32,476 nucleotides of DNA, taken from the NCBI GenBank assembly GCA_017394805.1, contig JAFPXC010000017.1:1-32476 (forward strand). Reading direction: 5' to 3'. The notes beneath the pieces were generated by a model that did not search any database, had not been told where the DNA came from, and saw only the letters and a list, made by a program, of their open reading frames with translations. Below are positions 24,477 to 32,476 of the stretch, in pieces; within the stretch, counting starts at the first letter, position 1; each line of letters opens with the position of its first letter. The translations under genes and the position numbers were made by a program. The DNA is from Clostridia bacterium. GTDB taxonomy: Bacteria > Bacillota > Clostridia > Christensenellales > CAG-1252.

Positions 24477-24664
24477 TAAATCCACGGTGACAACGTTCTT
24501 TACTTGGTGTTTTATTATTCATTCCTTTTGGACGGTGAGGGTATCCTGTATATTTTTTGCCCTCACTCTCACAAGGAATCAAGGGGATTCCATTACGCCA
24601 ATGCTTCTTTCGCGTAATCCTTTTCCCTACGTAGGTCAAGTGTCTGTTTTCGTTCCCGAAGAGG

Positions 24665-24961
24665 TTATTTGTCTTCCTTTTTCTGTTTCTCAAACTTTTC
24701 AAGTTCTCCGCTGAAAAAGTCGTCATAACCGTCCATTATCTTTGCTAATCCCAAATCATGTTCGGCGGCTTCGTCTAATAGTGCTTTGTATCCCGCCCGA
24801 ATTAGTTGGACTTTCGTGTAACCATACTCTTCGAGAAAAGCGTTTATCTCTTCCGCTTCCTTGCGGTCAACGCTCGTTCCCCAAACCATACACTTGGCTT
24901 TCCGTTCTTCCTTGTGTCTATCCTCATATCTCTTATCTTTTTCCGCTCTCGGTTTCGTCAT
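24665..24961 (-). CDS. RHH-like small DNA-binding protein A
   Basis: A 98-residue charged protein. The core EEINAFLEEYGYTKVQLIRA plus GYKALLDEAA matches the core of the protein at 27323-27619 (EEINAFLKTSGFTKVQLIAA, GYEKLKEIAA), so the two are paralogues. A short strand (MVWGTSV) followed by two helices fits a ribbon-helix-helix fold of the Arc/MobC kind; this is inferred. ATG 24961 is chosen because AAAGGAG is 9 bases upstream, whereas the ATG at 24970 overlaps it. The promoter carries a 14-bp palindrome also found before paralogue B, so autoregulation is likely. Confidence 0.72.
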   Translation of the reverse strand: MTKPRAEKDKRYEDRHKEERKAKCMVWGTSVDRKEAEEINAFLEEYGYTKVQLIRAGYKALLDEAAEHDLGLAKIMDGYDDFFSGELEKFEKQKKEDK

Positions 24962-24991
24962 TTCTTTCATCTCCTTTGGTTAATATCGTAA

Positions 24992-25042
24992 TCGTATTGA
25001 TACGACTATGCATATTTTACACCCTTGCGAGTTCGATGTCAA
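24992..25042 (-). promoter_or_regulatory. Promoter with 14-bp operator before RHH-like gene A
   Basis: TTGACA (25042-25037) and TAAAAT (25019-25014), 17 bases apart on the minus strand. The palindrome TCGTATTGATACGA (24992-25005) covers about +2 to +15. Confidence 0.85.
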
Positions 25043-25344
25043 GCTATTCTCGTATATATACGACGATAACTTTTCGAGCGGCGAGATATGCGATTATTGG
25101 CTCCTTACTCTTCAAGCCTATTCATTACGCTTCTTCGCATCCTTGCTATTCTCTTTGGGGGAGAAAGAAGGTAATAAGAAAGATACCCGTCGGCAATGCC
25201 GCCAAGAGAAAGTGGGTTTCCCACTTGTCCACGAAACGGTTGAGCAAAATCATTGATTTTGGGAAAACCCTTTACCTCATAAGATGTTCGTGGGGACACA
25301 TTTGGGCAGGTGGGTTGATGCGCCTGCCCGTTGCGTCTATTAAG
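25043..25344. other. Intergenic stretch with palindromes
   Basis: No supported gene. It contains GGGCAGG/CCTGCCC (25304-25329), a possible terminator hairpin for the recombinase to its right, a short palindrome around CAAAATCATTGATTTTG (about 25245-25261), and AAGTGGG/CCCACTT. A minus-strand frame at 25105-25299 is open but has no ribosome binding site. Confidence 0.5.
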
Positions 25345-27218
<1,874 letters not shown>

Positions 27219-27239
27219 TTACCTTATTCGGACATGATT

Positions 27240-27294
27240 GCGAAATAAACTATTTCGCGTCCTTATTGCGTTGAATACTATGTTCTCTCTTCAT
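27240..27294 (-). promoter_or_regulatory. 14-residue leader ORF ending in a hairpin
   Basis: AAGGAGG stands 6 bases before an ATG at 27294 that opens MKREHSIQRNKDAK and a stop (27252-27250). The stop lies inside the hairpin GCGAAATA-GTT-TATTTCGC (about 27241-27259). The TnpW-like gene begins about 25 bases further on. The arrangement resembles a translation-dependent attenuator. No U-run follows the stem, so control of translation or mRNA decay is likelier than termination. Confidence 0.45.
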
Positions 27295-27322
27295 TGCTTT
27301 TCCTCCTTATTTTGAAAAGATA

Positions 27323-27619
27323 TTAAGTATTCGGTTTTTTCTTTTCGACGTCCTCTAAACCGACAAAGTCTGTATTTGCGGATTGTTCCTCTTTCTTCGC
27401 GTCTGTGCCTGCCGCTATTTCCTTTAACTTCTCATATCCTGCGGCGATCAACTGTACTTTGGTAAATCCGCTTGTCTTCAAGAAAGCGTTGATCTCTTCA
27501 AAGAGCGGGCGGGGAATCATCGTTCCGAAATTGCCGCTCGTCTGCTTTCTCTTCTCCTTGTTTACTGCCTCATACTTGCGCCGTGCGGCGCGTTGGGGAG
27601 TGTTTTCTTTCTTTTCCAT
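27323..27619 (-). CDS. RHH-like small DNA-binding protein B
   Basis: A 98-residue basic protein, paralogous to the protein at 24665-24961 in its core (residues about 38-70). The N-terminal 30 residues are Arg/Lys-rich, GTMIPRPLF would be the DNA-contacting strand of a ribbon-helix-helix, and the C-terminal 25 residues are acidic and disordered-looking. TAGGAGAT precedes the ATG. It lies between the relaxase and recombinase genes, so it may repress the element or act as a relaxase accessory protein; the shared operator favours repression. Confidence 0.75.
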   Translation of the reverse strand: MEKKENTPQRAARRKYEAVNKEKRKQTSGNFGTMIPRPLFEEINAFLKTSGFTKVQLIAAGYEKLKEIAAGTDAKKEEQSANTDFVGLEDVEKKKPNT

Positions 27620-27646
27620 TGGTCTGATCTCCTATAAAAATACAAG

Positions 27647-27685
27647 TCGTATCAATACGATAGAGTATTTTCCCTCGTTTGTCAA
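27647..27685 (-). promoter_or_regulatory. Promoter with the same 14-bp operator before RHH-like gene B
   Basis: TTGACA (27685-27680) and TATCGT (27662-27657), 17 bases apart. The palindrome TCGTATCAATACGA (27647-27660) overlaps the -10. It is the same sequence as at 24992-25005, read on the other strand. Confidence 0.8.
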
Positions 27686-27709
27686 GACCTTTTGAAAAAA
27701 ATAGCATAG

Positions 27710-28876
27710 CTATTTGCTCGAATGGTTACTACCCGAACTGCTTTTGTTCTGTTCTTCCTTTTTCTCCCTCTCGATTTCCTCTTTTATTTCGTCCACGCGG
27801 CTACGAGATAAAGGAACAGGTTGATCGAACATATCCACGAAAGGCTGGAAGATACCACTTGCTCGGAAGAACACTCGTCCGAACGCTTCCGGCTCGCGCT
27901 CGCGGATCATTGTTATTCCCTTGAGCGCCTTATTGCACCTTTCTTCAATTCCTCTTAACTGTTGGGTTTCTTGGAATAAGCCTTCGTTGTCTCTGATAAG
28001 ATTGGCGTTCTCTTCTTGCAGTCGTTTGTTCTCGACGGTCAAGGCGACGACTTGTTCTTTCAATCCTCTTCTCCCGTGGGCGACGTCTCCGTTCTTCACG
28101 TCCTCCAACGCTTGAGAATAATCCGCTTCCTTGTCCCGCTCCGCTACGATCTGTTCTTTCTCCGCTCTCGCTTCTTTGATTTTCTTCCTTGTTTCGTTCA
28201 GATGTTCCTCTGCAAGTGCATTGGCTTCCTTTAAATCCTCGTTTTCGGCTCTTGCGCCTGCGGTGATCTCTTCGGCTTGGTTCTCGGCTTGTTCCAATAT
28301 CTTCTTCGCTTTGAACTCCGCCGTGGATAAGTGTTTTGCTTGACTTCCTTCTTTTCCTCTTTCCAAATGCCATTTCGTTTCCAACCACTCGTATAGGTTG
28401 GTCTGTAAATCCCGTAATGCCTGTGGGCAAAACAACTCTTTGGCGCACAGGCGTTTATCCGGCATAAAGGGGATAAGGTTTAAGTGCAAATGCGGGTTCG
28501 TTTCATCCATGTGGACAACGGCGGAGATGACGTTCTCTTCTCCGTATGTGTGGACAAAATAATTCGTTGCGTCGGTGAAGAGTTCCCTTTGTTCTTCTAA
28601 CGATAAATGAGCGAAGTAGGGACCGTCCGAACCGAACGTAAACGAACTCATCAGAACGGCGTCTTTCCTCGGTCTCTTTCCTTCTTGCGCGAGCCTCCTA
28701 TTGATGTACTCGGTGTAACTCATATCCCGTTCGATGATGTGGTAGTTGTTGTGGGTGCGCGTGGAATCAATCGACTCGTTTTCTCCCTTATAATTCTCGT
28801 CCCGCTCGTTCTCTTTCTCGATGGGGACGACTTCGTTTTTATGGTATTTCTCCATGTGACAAGATACGTATGAAAT
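27710..28876 (-). CDS. MobV-family relaxase, probable ATT start
   Basis: A 388-residue relaxase of the MobV (Pre/MobM) family. Residues 8-60 contain HMEKYHKNEV, NER and RTHNNYH, matching the MobM N-terminus. HMDETNPHLHLNLIP is the motif with the metal-binding histidines. A long coiled coil follows (about 190-320). MobM-type proteins nick oriT and lead single-stranded transfer. The first ATG (28855) would cut off conserved residues ISYVSCH that align with MSYMVAR of MobM. AGGAGG (28890-28885) lies 8 bases before the ATT encoding that Ile, so ATT at 28876 is taken as the start. oriT lies about 50 bases upstream. Confidence 0.88.
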   Translation of the reverse strand: MSYVSCHMEKYHKNEVVPIEKENERDENYKGENESIDSTRTHNNYHIIERDMSYTEYINRRLAQEGKRPRKDAVLMSSFTFGSDGPYFAHLSLEEQRELFTDATNYFVHTYGEENVISAVVHMDETNPHLHLNLIPFMPDKRLCAKELFCPQALRDLQTNLYEWLETKWHLERGKEGSQAKHLSTAEFKAKKILEQAENQAEEITAGARAENEDLKEANALAEEHLNETRKKIKEARAEKEQIVAERDKEADYSQALEDVKNGDVAHGRRGLKEQVVALTVENKRLQEENANLIRDNEGLFQETQQLRGIEERCNKALKGITMIREREPEAFGRVFFRASGIFQPFVDMFDQPVPLSRSRVDEIKEEIEREKKEEQNKSSSGSNHSSK

Positions 28877-28928
28877 AGTTTTTTCCTCCTCTTACAATGA
28901 TTTTTTCGGTGGACAAAAAGCCTCGCAG

Positions 28929-28972
28929 AGCCCACACTTTGCGGAGCAAAGTATAGTGGGCTATACTTTTGT
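28929..28972 (+). other. Origin of transfer (oriT) of MobV/pMV158 type
   Basis: AAAGTATAG-TGGG-CTATACTTT (28948-28969) is a perfect 9-bp inverted repeat whose sequence matches the core of the pMV158 oriT family. AGCCCAC (28929-28935) and GTGGGCT (28956-28962) form a competing hairpin with CTTTGC/GCAAAG inside. By analogy to pMV158 the nick would fall in or near TAGTGGG/CTA. CCTCGCAG flanks the site on both sides (28921 and 28973). Confidence 0.85.
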
Positions 28973-28980
28973 CCTCGCAG

Positions 28981-29363
28981 TTTCTCCGATTAATCTTTTT
29001 CGTCCAAAAATTTGCTTGCGATTTTCTTCTTAATTCGAGCCTTTAACGACCGCCCGAAAGTCACTTTACAATCATATTTATCACCATCCTTTCAGCCACA
29101 AAAGGGCATAAAAAAGCCGCCGATATTTCCTACCGCCGACTTTGATATTAGCTGTTCAGTTGTCGTCATTTCCGTCTTGATTACGTCATCAATTACACCT
29201 CCATTGTCATTTGAATATGCGAAAACGGAAGTCCCGTCGAACTCCCGTAAACGTCATTTATTTACTTGTATTCTCTGATTTTTTGTACGCCAAAAATAAC
29301 CATCAACGCTCCCCGAAAAAAACACTTAACATGATCGTCTTCAGAAAACTCCGGCTTCTTTAC
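28981..29363. other. Non-coding stretch beside oriT
   Basis: I find no supported gene. On the minus strand there are two strong ribosome binding sites in front of tiny ORFs (AAAGGATGG before MIVK near 29080, and GGAGG before a two-codon ORF near 29190). They look like remnants of lost genes. A T7 run on the minus strand near 29318-29324 could end a transcript from the hairpin region to the right. Confidence 0.4.
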
Positions 29364-29545
29364 TTTGTCGGTATTTGCGTATACCGACAAAACCCATCGT
29401 CGCAATCCGTCTTCTCAATTCCACTTTTCGGATTGCTCGGGTGAACGGCGCAATGCTTACGCCAGCCCTAATCACAGGGCTTCATTCCATATATTCGACG
29501 TCCATCGAATATACTCCTAATGAGCATACCACTCGTTGGCTTTTT
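29364..29545 (-). ncRNA. Candidate structured RNA, five hairpins
   Basis: Read on the minus strand from the promoter at 29576-29547, five perfect inverted repeats follow in 150 bases: 29491-29512 (ATATTCGA arms), 29464-29481 (AGCCCT/AGGGCT), 29447-29463 (GGCG/CGCC), 29402-29436 (GCAATCCG/CGGATTGC) and 29364-29391 (11-bp arms TTTGTCGGTAT/ATACCGACAAA). A ribosome binding site and 7-residue ORF (MDVEYME) overlap the first hairpin. No protein gene follows. I cannot match it to a known RNA family. Confidence 0.45.
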
Positions 29546-29546
29546 T

Positions 29547-29576
29547 ATCATACCACAAAGGCACACGCCGTTTCAA
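29547..29576 (-). promoter_or_regulatory. Promoter in front of the hairpin region
   Basis: TTGAAA (29576-29571) and TATGAT (29552-29547), 18 bases apart, with extended -10 TGG. Confidence 0.6.
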
Positions 29577-29682
29577 ATTCTCACTTCCCAATATTGGACG
29601 GTGAAGCAGATTTCGGCATAGATTTTTCGCTCTTGCGATATGGCTTGACGTAGTATATCACAAAGCGATACCCTCTGTAAAG

Positions 29683-29714
29683 ATTAAGGTGTTCGTTATT
29701 TCGAACACCTTAAT
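29683..29714. repeat. 13-bp perfect inverted repeat, possible element end or terminator
   Basis: ATTAAGGTGTTCG and CGAACACCTTAAT around a 6-base loop. On the plus strand a T-rich tract follows. It sits between the element and the surface-protein remnant. Confidence 0.55.
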
Positions 29715-29761
29715 ACTATTTTTGTGTTTTCTTGTCGATTAGTCGTATTCACTTATTGCGA

Positions 29762-30186
29762 CTATTTCTTTTCAGCCTTTTTTTGTTTGAAATAGCTGAA
29801 AAGGAGTGCGCCCAATGCTCCCAATACGACCACAAAGGCAATGACGATACCCGCGATTGCACCGCCGGAAAGTCCTGTTGCAGGCGCGTCTTCAAGCACT
29901 ATTGCATAGGTCGAGAAGTGATTGGTTGCAAAGGCGGCTACGCCGTCGGCAAAAGTGGCGTTCATATCCGTTCTCGTGCCGTCATCGGCTACGTAGTAGA
30001 CTTTTGCAACTTTGCCTGCCGGTATTTCTTGCTTAAACGGCAAGGTGACGATTGCTTCGCCATCTGCAAACGTTGCGCCCTCAAGCGTAACTTCAAGCAC
30101 CAATTCGGCATCTTCCACAGTCATATCTTCGGTAACCACTTTGACCGAAAGGCTGACTTCCGCATCGCCGATAGCGTTGACTGCAT
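29762..30186 (-). pseudogene. 3' remnant of a large surface protein
   Basis: About 140 residues are readable. A beta-rich module of the kind that ends InlB-like or other clostridial surface proteins (LPFKQEIPAGKVAKVYYV, TDMNATFADG, NHFSTYAIVLED) is followed by a short spacer, a membrane helix (GGAIAGIVIAFVVVLGALG) and a basic tail KQKKAEKK. No start codon with a ribosome binding site or signal peptide is present. The open frame runs on upstream only by reading through a terminator-like hairpin (30187-30226), so the N-terminal part of the gene has been lost. Lower GC than the left half of the window. Confidence 0.7.
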
Positions 30187-30226
30187 AAAAAACTCCTCGG
30201 TATTGAAATACCGATAGAGCTTTTTT
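30187..30226. terminator. Hairpin with T-runs on both sides
   Basis: CGGTATT and AATACCG form the core. Outer CTC/GAG pairs and A6/T6 flanks make it a possible bidirectional terminator. It marks the point where the surface-protein remnant begins. Confidence 0.6.
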
Positions 30227-30244
30227 GACGAACACGTCCTTCCG

Positions 30245-30282
30245 AACAAATATCCGCCCGTCGGAGCGGGTGGATATTTGTT
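30245..30282 (-). terminator. Terminator of the right-hand lipoprotein operon
   Basis: AACAAATATCC and GGATATTTGTT form an 11-bp stem with inner CCCG/CGGG pairing, 6 bases after the lipoprotein stop. Confidence 0.75.
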
Positions 30283-30287
30283 AACAA

Positions 30288-30992
30288 TCAATTATGCATA
30301 AGCGCTTCGAGCTCTGCGCCGGATTTATTATTAAGTTCTCCTTCAGAAGCATAAAATCTCGTCAGCAAAACGCCGATGGCTTTTCCTTCATAGGTAAAGA
30401 CGAAATCGTAATAACCGGTTTCACACTCTTGCTGATGCAAATAAAAGCTGCCCCAAGGATACGTATCGGGATCTTCTTCATCTTCGGGATAACGTAAAAT
30501 GCAATATTGCGCAAAATTCGGCATTAAATCCGAAAACGTACAAGTTTGGTAGTATTCTTGATCGTCCCTGTGCTTTAAAATCCACACTCTCAAGCCATAA
30601 GTCGCATCCGTATCGGGATAGAACTCGATCCATTCATTCAGCTCGAAAATACAGCGGACGTCGGTTAGAGAAGACTCTTTGCCGTTGATGTCGTCTTTCG
30701 TTCCGACGCAGTTTCCTATAATACGCACGCCGCGCAGGACGGACGCGTCTCTGTCGTCGAGATCGATCACGTTGATTTCCCCCGTCAAGAGCGTGCTTCC
30801 CGAACTTTGGTTATTGCCGTTTTGGGTGTTATCACCGTTTCCCGTTCCGGGATTCGTGTTTTGAGTATTGCCGTTTTGCGTATTCGTTTCGACACCGTTA
30901 TTTGTTTTGGCGTTACCGCAAGCGGTAAACATAAAAACAAGCGATAACACAACCACCAAAATCATCGAAATAATCGTAATGTTTTTTTTCAT
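30288..30992 (-). CDS. Lipoprotein, unknown function
   Basis: A 234-residue lipoprotein with lipobox MFTACGN (Cys25). An Asn/Gly/Thr/Gln-rich tether (about 28-66) is followed by a beta-rich domain of about 165 residues, rich in acidic and aromatic residues (VRCIFELNEWIEFYP, YGLRVWILKH, YYDFVFTYEGKAIGVLLTRFY). I do not recognise the domain; it lacks the D-x-TG-x-CLK motif of the neighbouring lipoprotein family. AAGGAG is 10 bases before the ATG at 30992. It lies 42 bases after the upstream lipoprotein gene, so they are probably one operon. Confidence 0.75.
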   Translation of the reverse strand: MKKNITIISMILVVVLSLVFMFTACGNAKTNNGVETNTQNGNTQNTNPGTGNGDNTQNGNNQSSGSTLLTGEINVIDLDDRDASVLRGVRIIGNCVGTKDDINGKESSLTDVRCIFELNEWIEFYPDTDATYGLRVWILKHRDDQEYYQTCTFSDLMPNFAQYCILRYPEDEEDPDTYPWGSFYLHQQECETGYYDFVFTYEGKAIGVLLTRFYASEGELNNKSGAELEALMHN

Positions 30993-31033
30993 AATTTGCA
31001 CTCTCCTTTCTTTCCTTTATTTAAACGAATTTA

Positions 31034-32323
31034 TTAATCGTAGTTGCCGACTTCAACGTCGATGCGCCAATACGGTGCGCCGCTGAAAGTGATATAATCG
31101 CACGAAACGGTAACTATGTACTCTTCGTTTCCGCCGATTGCCGCATAAAACCTTATACTTTCCCTATTCTCACTATCAAACCCGTATCCGTCGGGGTCAT
31201 TCCAAGCGCTCAAAGGCGCTTTCGTTTCATCGCCGAGAGTTACTCCCGCATTGTAGAAAGATTGAATAAGAGCGTTGATCGCCGCTATACCGTTTTCCTG
31301 CGTGTCATAATTACGGTATTGCGCATTCCAAATCTTTTCTTCATCGGTTCTCACCGTGCCGTACTCCCATTCGCTGAAATAGAGTTCTCCTGCGGGGGCG
31401 TCTACGCTTGATAATCCCAATTCCGAGAAATACGTATTTTCCCAAGCGTATACGTCTATCTTTTCCGCAATAAGGTCATCCACAAAGGATTGAACGGCAG
31501 CGTTATCCGCACCGTATAAAAACTCGACAATTTCAAAGTTTTCTTTCGCGGAACTTCCGGTGAAACCATCGGTAGCGACGCCGTGCCCTTCGTGTTTCAG
31601 ACACGCCCCCGTGAGATCGTCGATAACGATCTCTTCCGCATACGAAACGTTATACCCGTTCGCATTGCCGCTTGAATAGGTGTATTTCGTCGCATTTCTC
31701 CCCAAAAACGTGACCGCGCTTCTTTCGTGATAAGAAACCGTTTCTCCCGCAAAAAGGAACAGGTCGCCCGCGGAGGAATAACCCAAATTGTCGCCGCCGG
31801 TTACAGGCGTACCGATTTTGCGATATTTTCCGTTCTTTATTCCCGTATAAGGATACTTCTTTTCTCCGATCGTTACTTTTATACTTTCATACGTGAACAG
31901 CGAAGAATACTCGTACACGCCGTCACTCGCGACGACCAAGTCTTCTCCGCCCGAACGAACCGTAACTTTATACGAACCGCCGATTGCATTTCTGATCTCT
32001 TGTTCGCTCGGAAGCGTTTGCGTCTTAACCTGCAAATTCGATGCGCCGCTGTTGTCGCCGGTTTGCGCATTGTTCCCCGAATTGCCACCGTTTCCTTCGG
32101 GTTGACCATTATTCCCCGAATTGCCGTTATTATCTCCGTTTTGACCGTTGCTCCCCGAATTGTTTTCCGCACCGTGCTCGATTTGTTCTACCGTGTCGGA
32201 ACTTGTGTTTTTGTTTTCCGTACCGCTGTTGTCGTTTCCGCAGGCGGTAGCGCACAAAAGACAAAACACCATCACGAGTGCGAATATCGCTATCGAGATT
32301 TTCTTTTTGCATCCTTTTTCCAT
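31034..32323 (-). CDS. Lipoprotein paralogous to the one at 19895-21166
   Basis: A 429-residue lipoprotein with lipobox CATACG (Cys28). A long Asn/Gly/Ser-rich tether (about 30-97) leads to the same beta-rich domain as the 19,895 protein: GKYRKIGTP, FAGETVSYHE, KYTYSSGNANGYN, DDLTGACLKH, GELYFSEWEYG and a Trp-Arg-Ile-Asp-Val-Glu end. The order of motifs is conserved along the whole domain, but DNA composition is distinctly lower in GC. AAAGGAG precedes the ATG. A long terminator-like stem lies in its leader (32360-32411). Confidence 0.82.
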   Translation of the reverse strand: MEKGCKKKISIAIFALVMVFCLLCATACGNDNSGTENKNTSSDTVEQIEHGAENNSGSNGQNGDNNGNSGNNGQPEGNGGNSGNNAQTGDNSGASNLQVKTQTLPSEQEIRNAIGGSYKVTVRSGGEDLVVASDGVYEYSSLFTYESIKVTIGEKKYPYTGIKNGKYRKIGTPVTGGDNLGYSSAGDLFLFAGETVSYHERSAVTFLGRNATKYTYSSGNANGYNVSYAEEIVIDDLTGACLKHEGHGVATDGFTGSSAKENFEIVEFLYGADNAAVQSFVDDLIAEKIDVYAWENTYFSELGLSSVDAPAGELYFSEWEYGTVRTDEEKIWNAQYRNYDTQENGIAAINALIQSFYNAGVTLGDETKAPLSAWNDPDGYGFDSENRESIRFYAAIGGNEEYIVTVSCDYITFSGAPYWRIDVEVGNYD

Positions 32324-32359
32324 TTTCTTTCTCCTTTTTGAAATAATAAATATAAAAAA

Positions 32360-32411
32360 GCGTTACCCGTCAGACGGCATAAGAATGCCGATCCACGCGT
32401 AACGCTGTATT
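32360..32411 (-). terminator. Leader stem-loop with terminator form
   Basis: GCGTTAC (32360-32366) pairs with GTAACGC (32399-32405), and CGGCAT (32375-32380) with ATGCCG (32385-32390) inside it. T-runs follow on both strands. Upstream of the lipoprotein gene it could block readthrough or work as an attenuator. A 12-base complement to the inner arm lies at 32455-32466. Confidence 0.6.
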
Positions 32412-32476
32412 TTTTCCTATAGTAAGTTGTTGCGTTGTTAAAAAAACGGGCGAATTATGCCGTCTGTCTGTCTGTC

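Noticed and set aside
29012..29278. 88-codon plus-strand frame near oriT
   Set aside because: No ribosome binding site; the composition is that of translated non-coding DNA.
29340..29580. Group II intron or IS200/IS605 end as explanation of the hairpins
   Set aside because: I could not find a domain V-like hairpin or a reverse transcriptase, TnpA or TnpB gene nearby.

Overview
The window looks like chromosome from an uncultured, anaerobic, gut-type member of the Clostridia. The grounds are strong TTGACA/TATAAT promoters, AGGAGG ribosome binding sites, many single-membrane lipoproteins, a reverse rubrerythrin, an anaerobic ribonucleotide reductase activase and a Tn4451-like mobilizable element. 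No species is assigned. Bases 1 to about 22,000 are mostly GC-rich. An AT-rich cassette lies at 6.4-7.2 kb, and the last 10 kb is visibly less GC-rich.

Bases 1-7800: a tRNA-Thr with a truncated second copy behind the same promoter; a YdcF/DUF218 membrane protein; a leftward group of a HAD-IIA phosphatase, a degenerate iron-alcohol-dehydrogenase-like protein and a small helical protein; then an anaerobiosis group of divergent nrdG-type activase and Crp/Fnr regulator followed by reverse rubrerythrin. An AT-rich gene for a PH-like membrane protein, preceded by two copies of a palindrome, sits between the rubrerythrin gene and an orphan 3' end of a second rubrerythrin.

Bases 7400-13,100: small lipoproteins, a two-gene glycosidase operon (a five-bladed propeller GH43-like enzyme overlapping by ATGA with a membrane-anchored GH78-like rhamnosidase), and a membrane-anchored alkaline-phosphatase-superfamily hydrolase.

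Bases 13,300-21,200 hold the most unusual system. A 777-residue protein joins a secreted right-handed beta-helix and an InlB/Flg_new-like repeat through one membrane helix to a cytoplasmic LuxR-type DNA-binding domain. Next comes an apparent operon of a second, tiny LuxR-type protein, a C-terminally anchored surface protein and two large lipoproteins. I infer a surface-sensing one-component regulator with surface targets.

Bases 21,300-22,800: two small genes behind a 26-bp palindrome and a possibly leaderless 11-residue upstream ORF, then a gene-poor stretch and tRNA-Ser(GCU). Next to the tRNA lies a mobilizable element (about 22.8-29.7 kb). It carries two different large serine recombinases, each preceded by a paralogous small DNA-binding-type protein whose promoter holds the same 14-bp palindrome. 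It also carries a TnpW-like protein, a MobV relaxase that seems to start at ATT, an oriT of the pMV158 type and a run of hairpins that may be a structured RNA. One recombinase and its upstream partner are each broken by a single-base loss.

Bases 29,700-32,476: the 3' remnant of a large surface protein, and two lipoproteins, one a clear paralogue of the 19.9-kb lipoprotein on the other side of the element.
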